From: Limnanthes douglasii subsp. nivea
Lineage: Eukaryota; Streptophyta; Magnoliopsida; Brassicales; Limnanthaceae
Assembly (NCBI GenBank): GCA_036936605.1
Contig: JAUPFV010000004.1
Coordinates: forward strand, 94,266,334 to 94,330,333
Reading direction: 5' to 3'
Length of the DNA stretch: 64,000 nt
Under the pieces are notes generated by a model. It did not search any database. It had not been told where the DNA came from and saw only the letters and a program-made list of their open reading frames with translations. Positions within the stretch are counted from its first letter, which is position 1, and each line of letters begins with the position of its first letter. Of the stretch, positions 1 through 10,188 are shown in pieces. The position numbers and the translations under genes are program-made.

Positions 1-562
1 TTTACTGGTTTTTGGCCATTTTCTTCGTCGGAATCGGTTGGAAAATCGGTGCAGCCCAAGGCCACACCATAGATGCACAACCCTTAGCATCTATGGTGCA
101 AGCCATGTTTTTTTTTAAAATTATAATTTCTTATAATAATTCGTTCCGAAAAATTACCGATTATTTTTTTATTTGTCGAAATATTAACCTAGTTTATTTA
201 ATTGTTTATTTAGCTACTATTATTTTTTTACTGAAGAATTTGAATAAATTTGAAGAACAAGTTTGAATGTTGAAGAACTACTAAACAACTTGTAAGAACA
301 ACACAAACGGTAGGAAAAACAAGTTTAATATAGTAACTGGAAGTGTTTTTTTGGATGGAGTTAGTATATTAGGTTGATTTTGAAATTGGGTGAGAATAAA
401 ATACATTTAGTGTTTTTTTTCGTTACTGACAGTTTCGTAAGTAAATCAAACTTGAGAGTAAATTTGGTATCGAAAAAATCAAAACTTGGAAATAGTTATT
501 TTTTGGAAAAGGATAAAATACAATTTTATGGAGTAGTTTTGATTGTCTTTTAGCAATTCTCC
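1..562. mobile_element. Right end of a MULE (body outside window)
   Basis: The sequence ending at 562 (agcaattctcc), read inward on the other strand, resembles the terminal inverted repeat of the complete MULE at 4316-11097. Both begin GGA.AATTGCTAAAA and have an ACTACTCC-like block about 30 bases in. I infer the right terminus of a related element lying mostly to the left of the window. The segment is otherwise AT-rich with a strong hairpin at 65-98; no convincing coding region is visible. The left TIR and target duplication cannot be checked here. Confidence 0.45.
65..98. repeat. Perfect 12-bp inverted repeat, 10-base loop
   Basis: CACCATAGATGC (65-76) and GCATCTATGGTG (87-98) are exact reverse complements around a 10-base loop. 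This GC-richer hairpin stands out in AT-rich DNA and lies inside the putative MULE end, much as GC-rich palindromic tracts sit inside the complete MULE. Function unknown. Confidence 0.7.
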
Positions 563-847
563 TTTTTATACACATTCTAATTTTGTTGTATATAATTTTA
601 AAAAATTATATTTGTTTTTGGAAAATCGTCAATTTTATAAATCGACATTTTTAATGTATATCTGATCCAATTCGTCGAAATTAAAAGTTATTATGGTCTT
701 CTGATGTCGATCAAATTGTCAACATTAGAGAAAGTTTCTAATGTCGACGAGTTAGATCGACATTGTCCAAACTAAGAATAATTTGTTTTAGTTTAATTTT
801 TTTATTTTAGGTATATAAGCTATAGTATGAATTATGGAATGTGAGAC
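563..847. other. Non-coding AT-rich stretch with TCGACATT motifs
   Basis: No gene is seen. Short TCGACATT/AATGTCGA-type motifs recur in both orientations near 644, 702, 742 and 756. One pair forms a hairpin at about 718-747 (ACATTAGA pairing with TCTAATGT). It may be a remnant of a small palindromic element; nothing more can be supported. Confidence 0.4.
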
Positions 848-1234
848 TTTTTTTTTCCAAATAGAGAACTTCCATTGCTAAAAATTCAAAAAGTTATATA
901 AGAGTTATATATGTCTTTTCTGAAGCAATATACATTGTTGATAATTGGATGTAATCCAGTAAACCCTATTGTGATTTATAATAAGATTTTCAAGATAAAA
1001 ATGGAGTCCTCTCCGTCTTCAGGTGTCTGGCTAGGTAATTAAGGCTTCATTATGTTGTGAGCAACATCTTGATCTGTGTCCTGATGATACCGATAAGAGA
1101 AGAGTGGATTTGAGTCAGGATCAAACATGCTTGAAGAGTTTAGTAATAATATAAACATATTTCGAAGAACACATCATTTATTAAATTAATCTCAGGTAAC
1201 TAATGCTTATGATTTTAAGCAAAATAATAGCTCC

Positions 1235-1675
1235 TCATTTAGAAATGACTGAATGAAGAAAGAATTCACAGTTCATCTTATTTTCAATAGAACATTTTGA
1301 GACCCAATCAGCATCATAATTTTGGTTTCTATGTATAAACTTGATTGTCATCTGAGGCTTTATCAAACTTCTACAACAAGTTAACAAAGGGGTAAGATAC
1401 CAAAAACTATTTCCAGTGCTAAACATTTCAATAAGAATCAATGAGTCTGATTCAATCTCCACATTATAATAGTTGTTCTCTCTACATCCTATAAGACCAT
1501 CAATTAGAGCTCTAGATTCGACAATCAATGAAGTATTTTTATCATATAAATATCCTTTGGATTTGATAAGATCACCCGTATGATTTCTGATGATGAATCC
1601 ACCACTGGATTCACCATTAGAGAGACATGAACCATCATAGTTCAATTTCAATATATTAAAGGCAGGGGAATCCAT
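1235..1675 (-). CDS. LINE RNase H domain (146-aa open remnant)
   Basis: The open frame encodes a plant-type RNase H (RVT_3-like) domain that would degrade RNA in the RNA:DNA hybrid during LINE retrotransposition. Visible landmarks are LNYDGS (first Asp, about residue 13), ESRALIDGL (Glu, about residue 53), EIESDSLILIEMF (Asp, about residue 77) and a C-terminal HRNQNYDADWVSK segment where this family carries its last catalytic Asp. The first Met at 1675 is probably internal to the original ORF2, because frame-shifted reverse transcriptase sequence lies upstream. The domain is intact but the polyprotein is not. Confidence 0.7.
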   Translation of the reverse strand: MDSPAFNILKLNYDGSCLSNGESSGGFIIRNHTGDLIKSKGYLYDKNTSLIVESRALIDGLIGCRENNYYNVEIESDSLILIEMFSTGNSFWYLTPLLTCCRSLIKPQMTIKFIHRNQNYDADWVSKCSIENKMNCEFFLHSVISK

Positions 1676-2899
1676 TTAACCAAGGTATAGTTTAAAAGAA
1701 CTTTTAAATGATCAAAACATCCCAACTCTTTAGCAATTTTCATATCACCAATCATAGTCGAGTGTTTATTTTTAATCAGATTAGAGATGTCTAAGCATGT
1801 TAATATTTTTAGGACCTTATCAATTATTTGCTTAGAAGTTATATTATGATTGTTTTATTTTACTTTATTTCTAGCAATCCAGATGGACCAACAAATAATT
1901 AGAGGAATTATTGTTCTGATATGTATAGATTGACTAACGGACATAAACTAGCTTGTTATTAGGTGATTAAAGGACATATGTTCACCAATTAAGATGCCAA
2001 ATAGACCAACAAATTACTTCCATACTTCCCAGGATATTTGGCATGAGACAAAGAGTTGATTAATGTTTTTAATGGTGGAGCATTTTTGGCATTTTGATGC
2101 TAAAAAATGATCTCTTCTGCATGATAGAGTTAAGAGAGATATAGTTTTTAAGGATTCTCCAAAGTTTAAATGAGCATTTTGAAGGAGTGATGTTGTTCTA
2201 AATTTTACTAAAGAGAGGAGATTTTTTATGCTTTACTCTAATGGTTTTCCAGGTATCTTTGAAGGAGAAAAGACCAGCAAAAAATCTTGCCAAATAAGAC
2301 AATCTTCTGATAATTGGTTTAGATGAATTTTGTTAATTCTTTCAATACAGAAGCACATTATAAAGAATCTTTTCATGATTCCATGTATCATTAGACCAGA
2401 ATTCAACAAGTCTGGTACCATGATGCCAAAAGTTGTTTTCAATATGAGAAAGGGTGATGATTTGGTGATTGTACTTTCACTTGTCAAGTTAGAAGTCTAT
2501 TTGGCCATGACCAACATTCCATAAGATAAATTGATCTGTTATCTCCCTTATATTGATCATTCTTTTCTAGATCTTAGAGTCTTTAGGTTTAATAAAGATT
2601 TGGAGAGGGTGGGATGAAGGACAGTATATTGAATGCATTAAGTTAGCACATAAAGATTTGTTTTTCCTGAATAACATCCATAATTTACAAGATGTAGTAT
2701 TTTGGAAGTCCAAGATATTTATTATGTTTAGGCCAGCTTCATCAAATGGTTTACAAATTGTAGACCCTTTGGTCTAGATGATTGAGTGATTATTTTCTTT
2801 GGAACCCCATACAAATTAATCTAAAAGATTGTTAATTCTCTTGATTACATATTTGAGAATGGTAATGGTGATAGTTGAAGATAACAAGAAGGACAAATT

Positions 2900-3440
2900 G
2901 AATCAGGATCAATCTGTCACCAAAGGAGAGATTCTTGCTATCCAGTCCATGATTCTGTTTCTGATGTTGGTAACCATACTATCTAAAAGATTTATCTTAT
3001 TAGTGTTATTGATGTTAATCCCAACGTAGTGAAAATGAAGATGAGAATGATTGAAACCAGTAAGATGATTTATTAAATTGATTCTATCTTGATTCATGTT
3101 TTTTTTAGAGATAAAGATAGTTTTATTATTATTGATAATTTGACCAGAGATAGATTGATTTTTTTCAAAAAATTCACATAATTTTTTAATATTATTGTTA
3201 TCATAAATATTATAACATCATCCCCATAAGCAAAACATGGGATCTTAATTGATCCTCGGAATGAATAATACATAAAATTGTTTGATTGAAAGAGAAGTTT
3301 TATACCCTTGATAAGAAATTCTTCGGCAACGATGAAAAGGTTGGGTGATAATGGATCATCCTGTTTTACACCATTGTTGGATCTAAAATAGCCATGAAAA
3401 GTACCATTAATTAAGATGAAAAAAATTTATATTGTTAATC
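2900..3440 (-). pseudogene. LINE reverse transcriptase palm fragment
   Basis: Minus-strand translation across 3440-3200 shows an ILINGT-like segment, then NGVKQDDPLSP (equivalent of the conserved RQGDPLSP box), then CFAYGDDVIIF (equivalent of the F-A-D-D catalytic box, here with an extra Gly). Stops and frame changes interrupt it. The segment 2000-2900 is presumably the diverged thumb and connection region; only weak coding signal is visible there. Confidence 0.6.
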
Positions 3441-4046
3441 TATTTTTAAGATGAAATGTAATATTAGATTAATGTTAGATTTATGATGAATGATTTTTTC
3501 ATTTTATGATTATTATGATTTTTTTTGTTTGATTTTATAAGTTTTTTTATTTATATATTTATTTTTTATTTTTACTATATAGATTAAAAAACCAATTGGA
3601 AAGTAATAAACTAGAATGTAAATTTAATTATATTTATAAAAATTAAATATTTTTTCTAAATTTTAAAATATTTTTTCTAAATTTAAAATATATTTTTTGC
3701 TATTTAATGAAATAGTATAGGTTAATCAATTATTAATTAATTTAATTTATAAGTATTCCGTGGTTATTGAAAATAATTTAATTTAATTTAATATTTATTT
3801 GTAAAATGTTTTTAAGTAGATTAAGGATGGTTTTAATCAATAAAATCTTAATTTTTAAAAAAAAATACTGTATGCAACTTTTACCTAAATATATATTTAG
3901 TTTTATTTTGACTCTAACATGCTTAGATTATGAGTACCCTAACGTGTGAAATTTGAAGATTGTGGAAGATTGTTCTTGAAATGAAAGTGACTAACATGAA
4001 TGGAGAAGATGTCTATCCAAATATAAGATAGAAAACAAAAGAAGAA
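3441..4046. other. AT-rich spacer, no gene
   Basis: Very AT-rich. There is a short direct repeat of a roughly 22-bp unit (aaatattttttctaaa) around 3645-3690. I see no coding, RNA or element signature. Confidence 0.5.
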
Positions 4047-4211
4047 AGACACCAAATGGTGCCACTACTACTCCAAAAACAGAAAAAGCAGCCAAAGGAA
4101 CAGAGGGCCATGTCTACTCAGCTAAAACAGACACCAAATGGTGCCACTAACTACTCCAAAAACAGAAAAAGCAGCCAAAGGAACAGAGGGCCATGTCTAC
4201 TCAGCTAAAAC
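4047..4211. repeat. 82-bp tandem duplication
   Basis: Two adjacent copies, 4047-4128 and 4129-4211, both beginning agacaccaaatggtgccac, differ by a single inserted base in the second. A short trailing piece (cagctaaaacac) recurs near 4240. Near-identity implies a recent duplication. It lies about 100 bp left of the MULE. Confidence 0.9.
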
Positions 4212-4315
4212 ACTCCCAAATAAAAATAAAGTTGCCTCCACACAGCTAAAACACAAACCATGCCTAACAAAACAAAAGATGTGTTGGGTTAGTGGCAGTC
4301 ATAGAATATAAATAT

Positions 4316-4358
4316 GGAAATTGCTAAAAAAAAAAGCCACAATTACTCCGCGAAATCA
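4316..4358 (+). repeat. MULE left terminal inverted repeat
   Basis: Pairs with the complement of 11056-11097: both start GG.AATTGCT and both carry CTCCGCGAA about 30 bases in. Match is partial over about 42 bases. The TACTCCGCGAAAT block (4344-4356) is one of several subterminal copies of the same motif. Confidence 0.8.
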
Positions 4359-4659
4359 CAAGTTTCTAATTTTCAATATTTACAAAAATACTACTCACAA
4401 AAAATCCAAAAAATCCTTAGATCTCAAATTAATTATAAGTCATGTCATTGAAGAGTCCAAACTACTCCATGAAGTTGCAAACATAATTTGAAACATCAAC
4501 CTTAATTCATCTTCTTCAAACTACTAAAAATAGAAACTTAACGACCAACAAAACCCATTTTCTCATAAACTTCAAAACCTTCTTAACATGGTCGGAAAAG
4601 AGTCGGAAACACTTCATTTTCGCGAAAAATCAGACTTTTGTAAAAAACTCGTTTTTGCT

Positions 4660-4855
4660 GTTCTTCGCCACCCTTTGGCGTGGACGACACTGCGTACGCC
4701 AATGAAAAGGCGTAGAGAAGCATAGCCACGCCGTCTATTGGCGTGGGGGACTTGCATACGCCACACGTGTCGCGTATGACGGGTGCCCTAAGCCAGCCAT
4801 TGGCGTGGTGATGTTGTCCTACGCCTTCTCATTGGCGAAATTGGCGTAACTTATC
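4660..4855. repeat. GC-rich tract with TTGGCGTGG / TACGCC motifs (MULE leader)
   Basis: About nine copies of a GGCGT(A/G) core, in alternating orientation (for example tttggcgtggac, cgtacgccaatg, attggcgtgggg, attggcgtggtg), are packed into 200 bp of otherwise AT-rich DNA upstream of the transposase. Similar tracts occur between the converging genes (7925-8165) and upstream of the PMD gene (10200-10440). Possible roles are protein binding, RNA hairpins or a promoter; none is proven. Confidence 0.65.
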
Positions 4856-4900
4856 CAGAATGTCAGTTTAATTGGTTTTTCTACTTCTTACATATTGCAG

Positions 4901-7130
4901 GAGGTGACCCAATGCGATATTTCTCTTGTTTCAGACTACGCTCACCATTTCACCACTCACGACGATTATAACTTAGACTCGATGAACGAGTGGGTAAAAA
5001 GTAGGGGGAAGTCGTTGGATTTTTTGATAAACGTAGCATCGAAGGAGGTAGGGAAAAGGGGGAGAACACCAAGAGTAGATTATCGGTGTGAGCGATCCAG
5101 AACTTTTAAGTCGGCCGTTAAAGAGTGCGACCGTAAGCGTAAGGCTACCGGTAGCAAAAAAATAAATTGCCCTTTTCATTTAATAGGCAATCCGGTAAAA
5201 TGTGACGATAAGTGGGCTCTTAGTGTCCTTTCCGGGATGCACAACCACGAACCGATTAATTATGCCCAAGGACATTTGCAATGGTCCAAGTTAAAACGGA
5301 AGGAAAAAGAGCTCGTTCATCTTTTGACGGTGAACGGGACAAGTCCGCAACAAATATTTGGTGCTTTGAAAAAGGCCGATCCGGAGAATGCTTCAAATAT
5401 CCGTCACGTTTACAATCAGCGTCAAAGAACGAGGATGGTTGAAAACGGCGGTCGATCCCAAATGCAATGCTTGCTATCTAAATTACAATTGTACAAGTAC
5501 ACGTATGGGGTACGGACTGTGAATGACAGCTTAACGTCAGAACCGATTTGTTTTTTGCACATCCGCTTAGTATTGATTTACTACGGACCTTCCAACGCTT
5601 GCTAATTATGGATAGAACCTATAGAGTTATTCGTTACAGGATGCCTTTGTTCGAAGTAGTCGGGGTAACATCGACCAACAAAACGTTTTGCATTGGTTTC
5701 ACGTTTATGGTGAGTGAAAAACAAGACAACCACGAATGGTCATTGGGATGCTTGAAAACGGTAATGGAGGGGAATGATTGTGAATTACCTTGTGTTATGT
5801 TGAAGGACCGTGAACTAGCCTTGATGAATAACATCGATAAAATATTCCCTAGCGCTAGTCACATGTTATGCGAGTGGCATATCAATAAAAATGTTAGCGG
5901 GAGAACGAAAAAAATGTTTCAAGACGGGAAGGTGGCTAACAATTTTTTGGCGGCTTGGAACGACGTTGTTTCATCCAATACCGTTGAGGTGATGAACGAG
6001 AGGTTGGCTAAGATGCGGTCGGTGTTCAAAGACCAAGATAAGGCGGTGGAATATGTGGTTGACTCGTGGATTACGCTTTATAAAGAGAGGTTTTTTCACG
6101 CTTATACTAACAAAATCATGCATTTCGATAATCACACCTCTAATAGGGCGAAAAGCTCACATACTACATTGAAAAAATATGTCGGGTCTAGCCGATTGGA
6201 TTTTGATGGGTTTTGGGGTAAAGTACATGGCTTGTTAGCGATGCAACATTTGACCACTAAAGAATCAATGGAGCTTAGCAAGTGCCGTCTAATTCAAAAA
6301 TTCCAAGATTTTAAACCGTTCAAATTTTTACAGGGGTACGTATCACCTATTGCATTGGCGATAGTATACGAAAACTATGTTGATAAAAGCGGTGATGAAA
6401 AATCTTCGTGCGTTTGCACCGATCGTACGATCCATGGTTTGCCGTGTTCTCACGAACTTGAGGCAATCCGAAGAGTGGACGGTCATGTACGTACTCAGAT
6501 TATAGATGAGCATAGAAGAGAATAGATATCATTCCGCGAGTTAAACTCACCGGTGAAGAAGAGGTGAAATTTAATTTCGCAAATCTAAATGCAAAACTTG
6601 AAGAGTTTGATGTTTACGAACAAAGTCATTGGCTCAAAAAATTTCAACAAATTTTGGATCCGTTGATGACACTCCTTTGCGAACCCCTCGAGAAGGTTAA
6701 AACCCGCGGTATAACTCCCGAACGTGTTGGAAGCCATGGTCGTGGACGTGGTCGGGATCGCGTTAAAGGAAGCAAACTCCAACGTGATTATTCAACGAAA
6801 AGGGATCCTTCGTATCACGAATACTGCGAACAAAAAATGTTCGAGTCCCACGATAGTGCCGAAACTCCACGAAAGGTAACACCCGCTGCTAGTATAGCAA
6901 CCCCGGTCGGCACTCTCGGTAGCACCGCAAGAACGGTCGCCGCACATACTCCTACTAATTCCGGAGCAAAACCGCCAAAAAATAATAAAAAAAAACGCGT
7001 TGAATGCGTTGGTTTAGGCACTCCGGATACGTCGAACCGCATCACCGCTATACCGTCATTGTTGGCTAAACCATTCCCGGCGAGATTACTAAATGTCCCG
7101 AACTCGAGATTTTCAAAAGACATACCTTAG
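4901..7130 (+). pseudogene. MULE transposase (MULE/FAR1-like) with SWIM zinc finger
   Basis: The transposase would bind the TIRs and excise and integrate the element. The N-terminal part (4901-5605) has a diverged FAR1/WRKY-GCM1-like zinc region (Cys/His pairs near 5190-5250, ending SGMHNHEP). The sequence ttgcag before 4901 looks like a splice acceptor, so a leader intron is likely. A frame change near 5548-5605 leads into the catalytic core (to 6525): IMDRTYR (first Asp, codon 5611), DRELALMN (second Asp) and CEWHINKNV. The expected third catalytic residue, normally NRAESSH, reads NRAKSSH here (6151-6153). A SWIM finger follows (CVCTDRTIHGLPCSH). After a second frame change a basic, low-complexity C-terminal tail runs 6564-7130, with a TKRDPS motif also seen in related MULE proteins. 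Clearly inactive. Confidence 0.85.
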
Positions 7131-7138
7131 TATATGCG

Positions 7139-7745
7139 TCCTTCCATAAGCCGAATTACAAATGTAATGCCCGACAATAATTGTGGTTTTAGAGCCATCG
7201 CGCATGGTATGGTTGGTAACGAAAGTGGATGGCTAATGGTTAAAGAAGCCTTGGTTCACGAGCTAAAGAGCGATCGAGAGTTTTATTAACGGGTTGCATT
7301 TTACGATGATGAAAGCGAACTCGATAAGGAGATACACCGGTTGACTTTTAATAAATAGAATGTACCTTTCGCAAATTGGATGTCCTTGCCTAATTGCGGA
7401 AAACTAGTTACGACGGCATTCAATTGTGTTTTCTATTGCCTTGCTCCCGGTGGATGTACGACTTACCTACCGGTGAAAAATGAACCGCCGAAGGATGGTT
7501 ATTTAAAAGAGATCGGTGTGGCATTCGTCAACAAATACCATTTTGTTCACGTGAGTAAAGAACTTTTAGTTTCGCACACATTTAATCATTTATTTTCTTA
7601 ACGCGCATTGATATTCAATGCGAACAACGAGAGATGGTAGATCCCTTTGCTAGATAGAGTCCGTGTATTTTCAAGACTGCAAAATCTCACTCCGACACAT
7701 TCCGTTGAATTTGATGACCCCATAGTGGATTTAATCAAAGATTGA
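7139..7745 (+). pseudogene. OTU-like cysteine protease domain carried by the MULE
   Basis: Translation from 7139 gives VMPDNNCGFRAIAHGM, the OTU-family box in which Asp and the nucleophile Cys precede F-R-A. Downstream (7380-7601) are WMSLPNCG, an AFNCVF segment and NKYHFVHV, which supplies the expected catalytic His. OTU proteases cleave ubiquitin-type linkages, and plant MULEs carrying such a domain are known. Two in-frame stops break it: TAA near 7287 (where a Gln would fit) and TAG near 7358 (where a Trp would fit). Either fused to the transposase originally or a separate ORF; the stop at 7128-7130 leaves this open. Confidence 0.7.
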
Positions 7746-7924
7746 TATTTGAGTTGGTGTTGTAATTTTTAGTTTGAAATCGAATTTATTTAGTGTTTCA
7801 TTTTGTTGTTTTTTTGTTGTAAACTCACTTCGTATTGTATTCACGATCCATTCAAGTATCTTCTAGTAACCAAATTTTATGTACAATTTTTTTTTAAATT
7901 TAACATCACAATTTCGTAGGTATA

Positions 7925-8165
7925 TATTTTCGCCGGCTAAATGGCGTAACTGATGAATCTCACGCCAACAGTTAACGTGAGACAACCTTGCCACGCCAAC
8001 CGTTGGCGTGTTGATACTTCCGTACACCATTTGTCTGGCGGAAACGACCTTTTAGAGCTTATGTTCTAAAAAAACAGAGAGCCCCTTAAGAATTAAGCCT
8101 ATTGCCGCCACACAGTGGCGAAAAGGGCTTCCCCTACGCCATTGCCTGGCGGCAGTAGGCTAAAC
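7925..8165. repeat. GC-rich tract between converging MULE genes
   Basis: Second cluster of the GGCGT/ACGCC motif (aatggcgtaac, cacgccaac, ccgttggcgtgttg, tctggcggaa, cagtggcgaa, tacgccattg). It lies between the end of the OTU gene and the end of the minus-strand gene, where transcripts from both sides would meet. Confidence 0.6.
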
Positions 8166-8319
8166 CCTAAAGTACAATATTTTTGGTGGTTTTTTTTAAA
8201 ACTGTAATTTTAATTTAATTTTAATTTAATTTTAATGTTAATTAAATTAAATAGATAATTAATGTTAGTAAATTTTAAATGCATAATTAAATTAATTTGT
8301 AAATTTTAAAATCTGTTTC

Positions 8320-8588
8320 ATGAAATCAAACAAGATGAAACACAAACTAAAACATAAAAGCGAACATGAACTGAAACATAAACTAAGACATAAACTGAAA
8401 CATCAACTTAAACACAAACTAATACATAAAAGCGAACATAAACTGAAACATAAACTTAAACACAAACTGAAACAATAACTCAAACTTGTCATGCTCAAAC
8501 ATGAACTGAAACAAACTGAAACACCAACTTAAACTTAAACTAAAACATGAACTCAAACTTAAACTAAAAATAAAACATGAACTCAAAC
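8320..8588. repeat. Degenerate 12-bp minisatellite (aaacataaactg)
   Basis: Roughly twenty imperfect units of AAACAYRAACTN run through this stretch, with a short break at 8484-8494 (cttgtcatgctc). The same broken-unit sequence recurs near 10125-10146 in the leader of the minus-strand gene. It sits directly 3' of the SANT-like gene stop codon. Confidence 0.75.
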
Positions 8589-9004
8589 TTATCTATCAGG
8601 CCAGTTCCATTTCATCAGCTTCCTTTCTTCTTTCGCATCCTGGTAGTCACACATTTCCTCTAGCCGGATGTCGATAATGTCAGAACGGACCTGATCAAGC
8701 TGATCCTCTGTTATCGAATCCTTGGCCTGGCAATTGAACCGTTACACGCAACAGGACGTTCCAACTCGGTGTGGACAGAAACTGGATGTAGACGGAATGT
8801 GACTAGGACTAACCACCTAGCTTTCACCTCATCAACACGCCTTGAAATTCTAGACGGTTGGACACCATCCCTTCCGTATAGGACGTACATCTGGCATAAC
8901 AATGCCTCCCAATACGTTTTACGCCCCTCTTGCATGTTCGTGTTACCAACTTTAGTTGATGCTTTCATCAGGTATTGATCTTCCAACTCAGTCAATGGAC
9001 ACAT
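8589..9004 (-). CDS. Small SANT/Myb-like protein encoded in the MULE
   Basis: From Met at 9004 the frame reads LTELEDQYLM, then a Q-G-R-K-T-Y-W-E-A-L block, R-I-S-R-R and VKARW. This spacing of ED..L, YW and ..RW resembles the trihelix/SANT-like domain of PIF/Harbinger ORF1 and GST-T3-like plant proteins. The frame stops at 8711. A one-base shift there continues as an acidic helical tail (DSITEDQLDQVRSD..., ending KWNWPDR) to the TAA at 8589-8591, so there is one frameshift or a small splice. A TATAAATA box lies about 50 bases upstream of the Met. The family assignment is by eye and uncertain. A DNA-binding accessory role in transposition is inference. Confidence 0.45.
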
Positions 9005-9054
9005 TTTTTGCTTAATTTATCAACTACTTTACCTTTTAAGGTGGATGCAACTTC

Positions 9055-9062
9055 TATTTATA
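9055..9062 (-). promoter_or_regulatory. TATA box of the SANT-like gene
   Basis: TATAAATA on the minus strand, about 50 bases upstream of the Met at 9004 and just below the stop of the PMD reading frame (9103). It suggests the small gene has its own promoter and is not a 3' exon of the PMD gene. Confidence 0.45.
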
Positions 9063-9102
9063 GATAATTTTGTTTTCGGAAAACATAATCCAGTTAGACG
9101 AA

Positions 9103-10082
9103 TTAAAACGTGACACCCTCTTGAGTCAAATCGCGCAACAGAAACAAATATTTGTAATTGGAGTACATGTTGCTCTTGTCCAAGAATATGACCGTGCCGA
9201 ACATATGTAATATGTAGGCATGGGCAGCCGCATCTACCATCAGATCACTGAGACTAGGGCTGTCATCATAGAACTCTAGCCCACTAAACCTACTCCGGAG
9301 CCATTTAAAACCCAAACCAACGCCCTTGCATTTCTCAACCTCCGTCATGAAGGAAAACTCATCCACCGTAAGCAGTTCAGCGCACTCGTGCATGGCCATA
9401 GTCTTGTCTGATATAACGGGAAACACAACAAGCTCACCTTGAACTGAGAGTCCCAAAATGGTGTGGACGTCGTCGAGAGTAATCGTCATCTCTCTGAGCA
9501 AGAAATGGAAAGTATTAGTCTGCATATGCCACCGCTCTAGAAAAACCTCCGTCATGTTGGAGTGTGTGTGCATGTGATAGAACGGCTCTATGAGTCGAAC
9601 GAAAAGAGTGCATCAACTACGGCGCGTACCCTAGTCTGTGCAGCCAAACTCCATGCTCTTTGACTCAGATAATGGACATATATCCGCATCTCTCGCTCCT
9701 GAAAATATTTGTTCGAATTAGCATACGACAAAACTAAAGAGTCATAAAATGTCAAATTGGAATTTCAATATTACCTCTCCCATCCAAAGGTGGTATGCAG
9801 TATGGGAGGTGAACACCTCGCCGAATAGCGGTGTCAATCTGGATGGAGGAGGAGCTCTAGGCTGCCCTGTAGGTGGGGGAGGATGGCGTGTCTGCAGGAA
9901 GCGGAAGCAGAAGCAGAACTTGATCCGGACGCATGCGGTTCGGAAACTATAGGCAACTCATCCATCGTAACTGCTGAATCGACTGCTAAAACGGGCTGAG
10001 CAACTTCCCATACCCTACTCCGCTTCTTTATTCTCTTCGTCCGCGAGCCATCCGCAGACTGTGAGGCATCACCATGATCCAT
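9103..10082 (-). pseudogene. Plant mobile domain (PMD) gene carried by the MULE
   Basis: The minus strand encodes a PMD (PF10536-like) protein of the group that includes MAIN/MAIL1 and transposon-borne relatives. Exon 1 (10082-9775) has a basic N-terminus (TKRIKKRSR) and a Ser/Pro-rich stretch, shifts frame near 9890 and ends TSHTAYHLWMGE. A 76-bp GT-AG intron (9774-9699) follows. Exon 2 shifts frame near 9590 and then carries the PMD signature: FLERWHMQTNTFHFLL, EMTITLDDVHTILGLSVQG, and later YLFLLRDLTQ. It stops at 9103, so the usual C-terminal half of the domain is missing. PMD proteins act in the nucleus and in Arabidopsis affect silencing of transposons. Why an element should carry one is unknown. 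Two frameshifts and the truncation make this copy a pseudogene unless unusual splicing rescues it. Confidence 0.75.
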
Positions 10083-10188
10083 TACCTGAAATAAAAAACG
10101 TACGAAATTTCAAGGTTCGTCTAAAACACAAACTGTCATGCTCGAAGCGTTTTTAGATAAATAATAGCATATACGTGGTTACCACACA

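Larger units (their letters stand above)
848..3440 (-). mobile_element. 5'-truncated L1-type LINE
   Basis: Read on the minus strand, this segment keeps the palm part of a LINE reverse transcriptase (3440 downward) followed by a C-terminal RNase H domain (1675-1235), the order found in plant L1 elements carrying a terminal RNase H. A run of T at about 848-856 on the plus strand could be its poly(A) tail. The endonuclease, ORF1 and N-terminal half of the reverse transcriptase are absent, as expected from 5' truncation during target-primed insertion. No target duplication was found, so both limits are approximate. It is related to, but not the same family as, the LINE at 16410-21220. Confidence 0.6.
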
